Assembly: GCA_016098155.1 (NCBI GenBank)
Contig: JAAAJB010000175.1
Location: 1-57,287, forward strand
Direction of reading: 5' to 3'
Length of the DNA stretch: 57,287 nt
From: Actinomortierella ambigua
Taxonomy: Eukaryota > Mortierellomycota > Mortierellomycetes > Mortierellales > Mortierellaceae
This document shows positions 30,828-41,071 of this stretch, piece by piece. The notes beneath the pieces are model-generated. The model was given only the letters and a program-made list of their open reading frames with translations, ran no database searches and was not told the origin of the DNA. Numbering within the stretch: the stretch's first letter is position 1; each line of letters begins with the position of its first letter. The translations under genes and the position numbers were made by a program.

Positions 30828-30875
30828 GATTTCGATAGCTATGAATCTAGTGGTAACGGGGGGAAGGAATGGTTG

Positions 30876-30883
30876 TTAATATA
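30876..30883 (-). promoter_or_regulatory. TATA-like box of hydrophobin-like copy 2
   Basis: Reverse-strand TATATTAA about 50 bases upstream of the ATG at 30827, in the same GTATATTAACAAC context as copy 1. Confidence 0.5.
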
Positions 30884-32102
30884 CACTGCTGCTCAACAAC
30901 CCCAGAAATCACGGAGATCCAGTCAGGTAGGCTTAGAAGAGTTCAATCAAGACTGCGTACAAAGGTGCGTGGGGTGTGCAGGACTTTCAATTTAGCGAGC
31001 GATGCACAAAGCTATTGGATACGGGGATGCGGTACTTGTGATGGTCGTAGCAGTTTGTTGAAAATGGGCATAGTCAGATGTGTGTTGGTGCGAGATGCTG
31101 GGCGAGTGCGACGTCTTTATATATGTGAAGGCGGCAAACCAAGTGTTGCCGTATGGGTGCGGAGAGTTTAAGAGGAGGGGCATCACGCCCATTCAGGAGG
31201 CATTTGAATTTTCAAGGATGCAGAACACCATGGGCATTTTGTACTACTGTCAGGAGGGGGATGAAGGTACGCTGAGAAAGGAAGGGATGCCAACGCACAG
31301 TGCAGTGAGAGAAAAAGAGGGAAGAGCAAGAACAACAGAGTAGAATGATCAAGGCAGAAGCGACAACAGGAGTGGAAAATGCTAGTGGAAAACAGTAAAA
31401 GAGCAGGGCAACACCGTCCAACCAAGGATGGAGAAAGAGAGAGACAGGAAATATATTTGGAAGGGAGAAGGCAGAGGGGAGGAGGAGGACAGACACGGTG
31501 CCAGCCAGCCAGCCGGAATATGGAGGCGGACAGGGAGAGAAGTTGGAGAGACAGGAAAGAGAGGGAGAAGGGGGAGGTAAACTTACAAACGTGATTGTGG
31601 AGCTACTGAGGGTGGCGGCGTAGCTTTTTGATCTTTCGATGTCGGCTAGAATGAAAAGAAAGACAAATGCATTTACTACGTACTGTGCACCGCAGACGAG
31701 ACGGGAGGGAGGGAGAAGGATACAGGACGATAATGATACCAAGTCGTGAAAAGATTTCAAACGCAAGGCTAACTGTGATCTTGGGTGTCAGGTTCTCCAC
31801 CTCCCAACACCCCTTCAATCGTCCTAAACCCACGACTTGCAACTTTCACCAAAAACAACAAAAAGAAGGGAAGAGAGAGAGGACGGGTAGAGGAGAGGTG
31901 GGATGGAGTAGGGAAGGGTCAAGTTCCCGAATAGTTCATGGCTGTGGTTACATTGACAACATATTTCGGCTGCTCTAGGGCTAGGCTCAGTCAGCGAGCC
32001 ATTGGGGATAACTTGTACCAAGTCCGCAGTGACAACGAAACCAAAGACACATGTTGTGTTCATGTTGGGAATATAACAACAGCTTATAATTTATGGATCC
32101 AT

Positions 32103-32210
32103 GTTGTATTTGAGGCCACAAAGACTCTCGCCCTACCAACGCTCCACCCACTCGTCCTGAACTTGGCTATCCTTGTCAATGTTGGTTCTCTCTGTAGCCT
32201 CAAATACAAC
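32103..32210. repeat. 108-bp inverted-repeat element (MITE-like)
   Basis: GTTGTATTTGAGGC at 32103-32116 is perfectly repeated in inverse orientation at 32197-32210 (GCCTCAAATACAAC), enclosing 80 bases. It could be a very small MITE or a hairpin-forming RNA. No clear target-site duplication was seen. Confidence 0.55.
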
Positions 32211-32299
32211 TTGCATTCGTAAACAAAAATGTTACTATATCCCATCAAGAGCGTAACAACCGTCTTTGGTTGCTATCGCTGTGGTAGGTTTCCTAGCCA

Positions 32300-32610
32300 C
32301 CATTCCCTATTTTTTTTTTTTTATTGACTGCGATCCGCGGGTGAATATTTCCAGCCGGCAAAGCCTCACCACAAAAGTGCGCACATCGCGATACTACGAA
32401 ATAAAGAAGGGGCCCTGAATCCGAGCTATGCACCCACCCAAGGTGTCCCTCCTCCCTTTTCTGCACAAACACCTGCACTTGACCCTTTGAAAGCTCCAGC
32501 CCTGTTAGCCGCTTGTCTGGGTTCAATTTTCAATTTTTTTTTTTATTGACAGCGATCGTGGGACGTCGCGCTCCGCTTGTGCAGGTTCAAATGGCCTAGC
32601 CACCATCCCT
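32300..32610 (-). repeat. Two related poly(A)-tailed segments (SINE-like)
   Basis: Read on the reverse strand, both segments begin with TTGAACC(TGC/CAG)ACAAGCGG and end with GATCGCWGTCAATAAAA plus an A run. The distal one spans about 220 bases, and the one next to the JmjC stop about 70 bases, as if internally deleted. GGTGGCTAGG lies before the near copy and after the tail of the far one. The near copy places AATAAA about 70 bases after the JmjC stop, so it may supply that gene's poly(A) signal. Confidence 0.55.
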
Positions 32611-32618
32611 CTGGTGAT

Positions 32619-35600
32619 CTATTTACCAACATAAACACAGTCTAACATACTCCGCCTCGTGAGTCTTCGACGTTTGGCGTGATGTTCCGCCTCGTCAGGC
32701 CCACTTTCGGCATCGGCATCCCCATCGCTGTGGCTGTGGCTGTGGCCACCGTTGTTGTTGCGGTCGCTACGGAGAGTGCGGGTGTAGCTGTCGTCGTCGC
32801 AATAGTCGCTGTCACTATCACTGTAACTGCGTGCTCGTCGCTTACGCTTCTGCGGTTCATAGCGATCAGGGAGGCCCATTAGGCAGCTTTCAAAGTCTTG
32901 CGGAGCACGTTGTGCCACATGAGGCTTGAGTTTGCTGCTCTCCCCATCGTTGTTTCCGAAGAGAGTACGCAATCCATCGCTGTCTTCGACATCGCTATCG
33001 TTGTCGTTGTCGCTACCACTGTCGCTGCCTTCTTCCCTTTCCTCCTCCTTGTCCTCCGTTTGCTTCTCTTCCTCTTCCCCTTCTTCTTCGTTCTCTTCCT
33101 TGTCTTCCCTCTCGTCCTTCTCTTCATCCTCTTCCTTATCGTCCTTGTCTTCGTTCTCTTCCTCCTCTTCGTTCTCTTCTTCCTCCTTCTCTTCTCCCAC
33201 TTCATCCTCCTTCACCTCCTTCACCTCCTTCTCTCGCTTTGCACGCGAGGAGACCCCACGACGTCCGCGAAATTCGATATACCCGGGCAGCAGCGACCGT
33301 TTCCCATGGTTTGTGAACAATGCGTTGGTCAGATCCGGGACGGTAGCCTGTGCAGTCCGGCCGATCCATTGCGCAAGATACCGTGGTGTGAGCTTGTTCT
33401 CACCGACTTTCTGACGCTGCTTGAGCGTATCTCCCACATACGGCAGGCTGTCCAGGCGCTCCGGCAGCCGCTCCAAATCCATTTTGTACAGCTTGCACAG
33501 CATCTCGCGTCGGAGGACCGACCGCGCTTCGGCATATTTCTCTCCGCCTTTCTCCAGCATCTTGTCTACTCGGTGGGTCTCCATCAGAAACTGCATCCGC
33601 TCGTCTGGCACCTTCGCCACCGCATCTAGTGTCTCCGTATATCCATACCGCTCAAGAACTTCCAGGCAATCAAGTTCCTCCGACTTGAGCTCCGTGCGCT
33701 CCTGAAGACTCGCCAGCTGTGATGGGGTTGCTTTTACTGGCGGTGGTGATGGCGGTAGCGGTACTAGTGGTGGTGGTGGTGGCGGTTGGGGTGGTGGTGG
33801 AGTTGGTAACTGCGGTGCTCGTGACGGTGCTCGGGCTGCTGCTCTTCCCTGCAAGGGAGTCCGCCGACGTGGACGTCTCGTGGGCTTGTCGATGTATTCA
33901 TCGTCTGACAGTACACCAGAAGTGGTCTCTTTCGGTAGGATGTCGCTAACAGCAGGCTTGTTTCTTGGATCATCGTCCGGGCGAGTGAACCAGAGGTGCG
34001 TCGGCGCCTTTCCATCTAGTAGCTCTTCTTTTGGTGTCGACGTCTTTTCTTTTGCCACTTTTGTTGGCTCGTTGTTGGACGGCATGTCGTATGGAGAATA
34101 CCGATGAGAGTTCCTCGTCCTCACTCTCATACCTCTGCCCTTGGCCCTGACAGGTGGATCCAGGTCTGAGGCGTCGGCTATCGCCGAAGACGAGGGTGCG
34201 ATGGGGAGGGGTACTTCTGAAAAAGTGCCGTTGTCGTTCCTAACCCGGGTGCGACGACTCGTCTTGACGAGGCCAACGTCAATCGCGCGACCGGTGTTGC
34301 TGCTAGCACTACTACCCTCCATGACCGTGTCAATGCTCATTTCGTTGTCGTTGATGCTCTTGGCACTACTGTAACTGTTGACGACGTTGATATCATTCTT
34401 GTTCTTGTCGTTATTGTCAATGTTGACTTTGTTGTTGTTGTTTTCGATATTGTGGTTGTCTTCATCAATATCGATGTCTCCGTTGTTGTCAACGTCGATG
34501 CCGACTTCGTTGTTGTCGTTGCTGTCGACGTCGAAGTTGCTGTGGTTGCTGCCGATGTCAGCATCGACTTTGGTGTTGTCGCTATCAGTACCGACTTCGC
34601 TGTTGCTGCTATCATTGTCGACATCGACTTTGTTAATGCTGTTGCTGTGACCGTAGTCAACATCGATGTTGTCGTTGATACCACTAGTTTTGCTGTCGGC
34701 ATCGATCGCGTTGTCGGCATCGATCGCGTTGTCGACATCGATCACGTTGTCAGCATCAGTCTCGTTGGTCGCACCGCCGCTCTTGTTGCTGACGTTGTTG
34801 TCGATGGTGTTGTCTGTAGTGCTGCATATGCTGTCTAGGTTGATGTAGTCGGTGATGCATGTGTTTTCTAGGTTGATGTCGTCTGTGCTGCTGGATGTGC
34901 TGCTGGATGTGCTGTCTAGGTTGGTGTTGTCTGTAGTGCTGTATGTGCTGTCTCGGCTGGTGTTGTCTGTGATGCTGCATGTGCTGTCTCGGCTGGTGTT
35001 GTTTGTGATGCTGCATGTGCTTTCTAGGTTGTGGTTGTCTGTGGTGGTGCTGTATGTGATGTATAAGTTGCGGTTGTCTGTGGTGCTGTATGTGTTGTTG
35101 TCTGTAGTGCTGCATGTGATGTCTAAGTTGCGGTTGTCTGTGGCGCTGTATGTGTTGTTGCCGATGGTGTTGTCTGTGGTGCAGCATGGGCTGTCTAGGT
35201 TGCGGTTGTCTGTGGTGTTGCACGTGTTGTCTACGTTGTGGTTGTCGGTATCATCGCTCTTCCTGTCGCCATCAATATTGTCGCTGCTGCGACGGCGGCT
35301 GTTGCTCAATCTTTTGCTCTTGGGCTTGCATGAGCCACATTTGCATCGATCTGAGCAGATGTAGCACGTCCAGTCCTCCTTCTGCACCTTAATGTCGCTC
35401 CAGACATCGCCGTGCTGAGTAAACATGCACTCTTCACAAAAGACGTGGTTGGTATCCCGCCGGGAACATTGGAGGTATTGTTGGTGGTCCTTGATGACTC
35501 GACAATGATGGCATGGCACCTTTTGTTGATGGGCGATACCAGAATATCGATAGTAGGCGACAGCCGCGATTGAGAATGGCTTTGATGATCGCACTGGTAC

Positions 35601-38391
35601 CCGCTTCTTCAAGTCCAGCGAGACGGGCTCAAAGCCTTTGACCAGCTTCATCTCCTCTGAGCCGTTCCATGCCTCGGCTGCTCGGCACCATAGCTCTCTG
35701 CATGTACGCATCGAACACGACTGGATGAACTGCATCGATAGCCGATGTTTACAGCCACGACCCAGGGCGTAACATCTGAGGCAAAGATCATACCCACTGT
35801 ATCCATCCTTCGAGGTCGCACAACGAGTACAATGAAACTGGCGATTCCATATGTCGGTCTTGCAATAGTCGCATGTGCCCGTAATGTCCTGGTTAAACTG
35901 GCGAGGCGCGATAAAGTGTTGATGTTGCCCAACGAAGATGGCCAAATCGACCCATTCGGCCTCAATATTTTGCCGGAAAAGGTCCATCAGTGTTCGAAAG
36001 TCGCGTGCAAAGCGTGCACGGCCAACAGGATAGTCTTTGCTCCCAGAAGCAAGCAGGTCGGTGTACTTTTCCAGTGCGTGCTTGATGATGACCTTGATCC
36101 GATATCCCTCAGGACGGCAAATTCTGTACCATAGAAAAAAACATTGGAGGTGGTGATGTCAAGAAGCAAAGAGAAAGAGTATATGTGCGTGAGTGGGGAC
36201 TGAAAGAGGGATGGACGACTTGTTCAACCATATACATTACTCATTGGAACATACTCTTGATATCGGGGAAGGACCAGCTTTACGGCTAGCTCCATGCCAA
36301 GCGCTGTCATCCGGTTCCAGGACACTTTGATTGTGGAAGGGCCCTATTCAGCACAACCGGGAGTGAGCAAGCGAGTGAGTGAGTGGGTGGGTGGGTGGAT
36401 GCGTGGGTGCGGTGGGCGAGGAAAGAAGTGAGCGAGGAGGGTGAATCAAGCACGATTCCCAAGGTGGGTGGAGTGGGTCTGCATACACAGGTCAATGGGG
36501 CTTTTAAAATAAGAAGAAGAAGAAAAGGAGCTTACCGAGTTGACGACCTGATGGACGCATAACGAGGGGACCATGACGCAATCGCCTAGCGTTTGCTTGA
36601 CAACATAGATGGGGAAGTCGGCCGTCTGCAACTCGTCGATACTTGCAAAGTAGGACTCATAGTCGAGGGGGTAGCCAAGGGAGTTCCAGAGTTTTCGGGC
36701 CTTGGCCATGTCGCCAGACTTGATCATGAACCAAAAGGCGCACGAGCCCTGGCTCGCAAACATCATGATGTTTTGCCCAATGACACCGCATTGGTCAAAG
36801 TGGGCAGGGGTCCTGTAACACAAACGAAGAGAACAAGAAAACAAGAGAACAAGAGAACAAGAGAACAAGAGAACAAGAGAACAAGAGAACAGAACAAGTA
36901 AACAAAGAGAACAAGAGAACAAGTGAACAAGAGAACAAGTGAACATGAGAACAAGAAAACAAGAGAACAAGAAAACAAGAGAACAAGAGAACAAGAGAAC
37001 AAGAGAACAAGAGAACAAGAGAACAAGANNNNNNNNNNNNNNNNNNNNNNNNNNNNNNNNNNNNNNNNNNNNNNNNNNNNNNNNNNNNNNNNNNNNNNNN
37101 NNNNNNNNNNNNNNNNNNNNNNNNNNNAAACAAGAAAACAAGAAAACAAGAAAACAAGAAAACAAGAAAACAAGAAAACAAGAGAACAAGAGAACAAGTG
37201 AACAAGTGAACAAGTGAACAAGTGAACAAAGAGAACAAGAGAACAAGCGAACAAGAGAACAAGAGAACAAGTGAACAAGAAAACAAGTGAACAAGAGAAC
37301 AAGTGAACAAGTGAACAAGAAAACAAGTGAACAAGTGAACAAGTGAACAAGTGAACAAGTGAACAAGAGAACAAGTGAACAAGTGAACAAGTGAACAAGA
37401 GAACAAGTGAACAAGTGAACAAAGAGAACAAGAGAACAAGTGAACAAGTGAACAAAGAGAACAAGAGAACAAGAGGACAAGAGAGAGTGAGTGAGTCAGG
37501 CCCGTGCTGGGAGAGGAGGCAGGGGGGGCAGAAGGGACGTGCAGGACAACAGCAGCAGCGATGGGAGGAATAGACGAGTTCTTACCAGGTACTGTCGGTA
37601 CCGATGTAGACCATCAAGTTTTCGGCAACCAGGTCATCGGGAACACAACCTGAATGCGATATCAGTAGAACACATTTGGTTAGAAAGCCGGAGTTTAAAA
37701 GATTGCCCCTGTCACTGTCGCGTGAGAAATCGAGTCTCCAACATATCCTACCAAGAAGGTCGTTCTTGCCACCGTAGGTCATCCACGAAGGCAGCAGCTC
37801 GCCGAGGGACGATCGCCATTCAGACGGGCATGTCAGGTCCTTGGCATAGATGGTACGTCTCAGTGGACGAGTGCAAGGTCGTTTCGTTTGAACACGCTGG
37901 ATATATGTTCCAAGCTTCATCGAGACGTCGCACGCGCGTGTCTGGTCGCGACAGAGAACCTCTATTCGCATCAAAGCATCGGTTCACAGAAGGGAAGAAT
38001 TAGATATAGGGCTACTACTTCCTTGTTCGTTTCTCTAGGCCTTACCCCCTTCAAACCAAAGCTCTACCAACAGTGACAACTGTTCAAAAAATGACCCACG
38101 CTAAACCAGCTAGCCAACAGTACCTCGGTCGCCATATGTTTGCCCAATGCTTCGTAGGTCAAAGAGGTTTTTGGGAAAGTCTGCGTGCCTGTGCCAACCT
38201 TCGATGACCAGAGGTATGCCATCCTCTACACAGGTCCGCTCGACTGTATCGAGTAGGTCGCCGGCACCTTCCAAAGGTAAGCGTGGTACTGCGGTAAAAG
38301 GGAATCCACGCGCAAGAATAGAATCGTAATCTAGCCCATCCATAGACACCTGGGTCTGAACCTTCAAGTGCTGAGTCGCTGATTGCATCAT
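32619..38391 (-). CDS. JmjC-domain protein with ZZ-like and 4CXXC_R1 zinc fingers
   Basis: Six exons (reverse order): 38391-38124, 37961-37752, 37649-37586, 36812-36536, 36343-36255 and 36123-32619, giving 1470 residues in frame. The N-terminal JmjC domain (about 40-310) has the Fe(II) ligands H185 and D187 (WTPAHFDQCGVIGQNIM) and H268 (VHQVVNS). A Cys/His finger follows at about 387-428 (CDYC, CTRC, CLRC, CKH). A 4CXXC_R1 zinc finger is at about 507-568 (CHHC, CEECM, CYICSDRCKCGSC). Next come an Asn/Asp/Thr-rich repeat region (about 580-950), a Pro tract, a conserved-looking helical part and a Glu/Lys-rich acidic tail. The likely role is Fe(II)/2-oxoglutarate-dependent lysine demethylation in chromatin. 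The order JmjC-then-fingers is the reverse of plant KDM3-type proteins, which carry RING/4CXXC fingers before JmjC. Its 5' end faces the DDT-WHIM gene across 294 bases. Confidence 0.88.
34337..35250 (-). repeat. Coding minisatellite: Asn/Asp/Thr/Ser repeat in the JmjC protein
   Basis: The reverse strand encodes imperfect repeats such as TDNTNLDSTCS and TDNTSRDSTCS, followed by DVDNxxD-type units. The DNA is GTTGTC/GTCGAC-rich with period about 30-60. The first part keeps regularly spaced Cys. It arose by in-frame expansion inside exon 6. Confidence 0.8.
36829..37480. repeat. Octanucleotide array (AACAAGNN)n inside the JmjC intron, with assembly gap
   Basis: About 650 bases made of AACAAGAG, AACAAGTG and AACAAGAA units, with a few 7- or 9-base slips (AACAAAGAG). 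The 99-base N run at 37029-37127 lies inside it, so true length is unknown. It fills most of the intron at 36813-37585, whose splice sites are clear: the donor follows ...GTDSTW and the acceptor precedes the HFD iron-ligand exon. Confidence 0.95.
37029..37127. other. Assembly gap (99 N)
   Basis: A run of N within the octanucleotide array, presumably a collapsed or unresolved repeat. No coding sequence is likely to be missing, because intron ends on both sides are present and the exon phases agree. Confidence 0.98.
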
Positions 38392-38685
38392 GTTGGAGCA
38401 ATGGGAGAAGAGTAATGGGAGAAGAGTAATGGGAGTAAGAGCGACAGAAAACAGAAAGAAAGATAAAGAAAAAAAAAAGGCCCGTGAAAAAAAAAAAAAA
38501 AAAAAAGAGAAAGGGAAAGGGAAAGGGAAAGGGAAAGGGAAAGGGAAAAAAAAAAAAATGTGACTTTTTTGCCCATGGTCTCGGAGACTAATGCTCTAAA
38601 AGTCAAATCAATCTTCTCCCTGCCGAGGTTCGTGCATTCCTTTTTTCTCATCCAAGACACCAAGTAACCAGCACTGACCCTCGCC
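38392..38685. promoter_or_regulatory. Shared divergent promoter of the JmjC and DDT-WHIM genes
   Basis: Only 294 bases separate the two start codons. The region holds a (GGGAAA) hexamer run at about 38511-38546 flanked by A tracts at 38486-38506 and 38546-38558. No TATA box is clear on either side. Two chromatin genes head to head suggests co-expression; this is inference. Confidence 0.6.
38511..38546. repeat. (GGGAAA)n hexanucleotide repeat, about six copies
   Basis: Perfect GGGAAA units lie between two A tracts in the divergent promoter. It could exclude nucleosomes or bind a purine-tract factor. Confidence 0.9.
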
Positions 38686-40873
38686 ATGGCTATGACAGCA
38701 CGAATGACGCGTGTCTCAAGCAGGATTGCAGCCAACCAGCTTGTGCAGCAACAGCAGCAGGAGCACCACCAGCAAGCGATCGCTGTCTCGTCAACAAATA
38801 ACAGCGCTGCTCACTCTCGCGCAGGTAGCGTCTCACCAAGGCCTGGATCGTGGGCAGATAGCATGGACTCACTCGCTGACGACCACCAGGTCAATGGCCA
38901 GCACTACTACCGTGATGGAAACGGGAGCCACTCGCCAGCTGGCGAAGACCACGGCACTGGTGGTGGTAGTGGCGCACTGGATCAGGGCGACAAAACCACA
39001 GAGATCGACCATGCTGCCTTTCAAGATCACAGTGTTCTTTCGACGTGGGAGTTTGCCTTTGTATACGGCTTCTTACTCAAGTTTAAGCAGCTTCTCCGGC
39101 AAAACTATCCGCTTCACACCATTTCTGAGCAGGTAAACCTCTCTATAGCCCGTATGATCCGCCCTGACAGACAGAGCGTAACAAGAGTATTGGAGCGGAT
39201 CAATCAGTGTATTTCGTCATGGACTGACACCAGTTGTTTCCCTGGCTATTTCTTTTATTGTTATACTTAGGACCTTGAAGCGGCTCTTTTTGCCACATCG
39301 ACCAACGACACCCTTGAGCAGATCCATTGCAACCTCCTGTCCAATATGCAGAACCGGAAGAAGGCTGTCGAGTAAGTGGAAAGTGGATTGATAACGCCTG
39401 ATTTGGTCTTTGTTCGATTTGGCATTTCATCACTACAATACTCACCCTTGTTTTCAAACCCAACGCCACACGCCCATGTTGTAGAAAATCATCATGGCAG
39501 CGCGCACTTTCAGAGGCACTGGACAGCAAAGTGCGGTCAGGCGAACTGGAGTTTCAGAACCCACTGAGATACTATCACAATTACTACCTGATCCCGCCGG
39601 CGGATCGGATACAGATTCTAAAGTCGCTGGTCGACTGGGTTCTTCAAGAGTCCCTCATCATCCGCCAGGGTCTGGAGGGCGCCAAGGACGACTATCTAGT
39701 CCAGCCCTTTGGCACCGACCATACCAAAAGCGTATACTGGTACTTTGGAGGTAATTATCATTCTTCTTTCTGTTTTGAAAAAATTCAAAAGATCAATGAA
39801 AATTTGGTCAATTCGGAATATGGCGACATCCATTCCCTAACATGTGACTTGATTTATCTTAGAAGGATCGACAAAGATGTACAGAGAGTCCAACCCAAAC
39901 AAGAAGAATGCAAAGTGGGAAACCGTCGCCAGCAGCCTGGACGACATAAGGCAGCTTACGGACAGTCTCGAGAGGACGACCTCCAATGTTGAAAAGGCGC
40001 TACGAAGCCGGATCCAGACTGAAATCATCGAGCCTATTGAGGAGAAGCAGCTTCAAGAAGTGAAGGCAAGTCAAATATTTGCACGACAGATCACATGCTT
40101 CTCCTGGCCATCGATCTCTGTTGTTGTGGCACTCAATGTTGTAGTTCTTTTTTTTTTTTTTTTAACTATAGCGAGCAGAACGTGCCGAGAAGAAGATGGT
40201 GCGATTGGCCAAATTTCACGAGATGGCCGTTATGCGTACGACACGGACACGCTCTTCCAACCGTACCAATGTGGTCAAGTACAATTATGATGACGACGAT
40301 GAGGATGACTTTGAGGACGGGTCGGAACAAGAGGTGGCCCATGTCACTCACTCGCGGCGCGGTCGTGGCCAGCAATCGCAACAGCCCGAGCCCGAGCCTC
40401 AGCCCCAGCCACAGGAGCAACCACAGGAACAGGAGGAACCACGTCAACAAGAAGAGCTGATGACGGGAGGTTTCGCCATGGAGATGGATGTTTCTCTGAT
40501 GCCAGCCGATGAGGTCAGCAAACACCGTGCTGAATCAGTCGACGAAGAGGACCGTCAGTCAGACACGTCGATCAGCATCGCCTTGGAGAGAACCCGTGTG
40601 GGCGACATCACCGAGACGGATCGGTCGCCCAAGCGGATGAAGATTGACGTCGATCCCATGCCTATGCCTATGCCTATGCCCCTGCCTGTTCCAATGGCCA
40701 CGCTGCTGCCATCAGCACCGGCATCAGCACCGGCACCAGCACCGGCACCAGCACCAGCACGGTCCATGATCCCTCTGGCCTCGTTGTTGTCAGACTCTAC
40801 CACGCAAGACACCGCTCCCATAGTTTCCTCTACCACCAGCACTGGCACCATCCCTTCTGGCACTGCTCCGTAG
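38686..40873 (+). CDS. CECR2/RSF1-like DDT-WHIM chromatin-remodelling subunit
   Basis: Five exons: 38686-39132, 39271-39371, 39485-39750, 39863-40065 and 40172-40873, giving 572 residues. The fourth intron is GC-AG (AAG|GCAAGT), needed to join ...LQEVK to RAERAEKK in frame. An N-terminal Gln/Ser-rich part precedes a DDT-like helical region at about 118-190 (WEFAFVYGFL; DLEAALF). A WHIM-type region follows at about 200-265: PPADRIQILKSLVDWVL, then SVYWYFGEGSTKMYRE, WETVASSLDDIRQL. This order follows vertebrate CECR2 and RSF1, accessory subunits of ISWI remodellers (family knowledge). A charged coiled coil, an acidic patch (DDDDEDDFEDGSE), a Pro/Glu/Gln tract and a (MP)n/(AP)n low-complexity tail follow. 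No bromodomain is present, unlike CECR2. It shares its promoter region with the JmjC gene. Confidence 0.85.
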
Positions 40874-41071
40874 TACGATAAAAAGTGGGCAACGCTTTTT
40901 TTCTCCACTCCACATAAGTTTTGATATATTTTTTATGTCCTATTCTGGCTGTGCCATTTGGGTGGCTTGGCAGTGGGAGGCACTTTTGAAGGTCCCTTCC
41001 CTCTCTCTCTCCTCCATGTCTTCGTTTCCCGCTGATCAGCATTCACTCCAACGATTTGCATTAAACTCGTC
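40874..41071. other. Short intergenic spacer and promoter of the mitoribosomal gene
   Basis: 198 bases between same-strand genes. It must hold both the 3' end of the DDT-WHIM gene and the promoter of the next gene. AT-rich TGATATATTTTTTATG lies at about 40921-40936. Confidence 0.5.

Larger units (their letters stand above)
30311..31610. repeat. Tandem duplication, unit 2 (hydrophobin-like gene plus flanks)
   Basis: Second copy of the 1.29-kb unit. It is colinear with unit 1, with small indels and many substitutions, so the duplication is not recent. Non-coding landmarks about 280 bases upstream of each gene, including CTTTATATATGTG, are well kept, which suggests they are functional. Confidence 0.85.
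31611..32618. other. Intergenic with small repeats
   Basis: About 1 kb between the duplicated hydrophobin-like units and the JmjC gene. It contains the third unit-boundary remnant (about 31618), a short inverted-repeat element (32103-32210) and two poly(A)-tailed related segments (about 32280-32620). No protein gene seen. Confidence 0.55.

Noticed and set aside
32898..35392. Plus-strand hydrophobic frames opposite the JmjC gene
   Set aside because: They are the complement of Asp/Glu/Asn-rich codons and vanish outside the low-complexity parts.
36446..37480. Leu/Val/Cys/Phe-rich reverse frames through the octanucleotide array
   Set aside because: Pure products of the 8-base period in an intron with clear splice sites; not proteins on their own.
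38511..38546. Interstitial telomere for the GGGAAA run
   Set aside because: Fungal telomere repeats are usually TTAGGG-like; GGGAAA in an A-rich promoter is better seen as a simple repeat.
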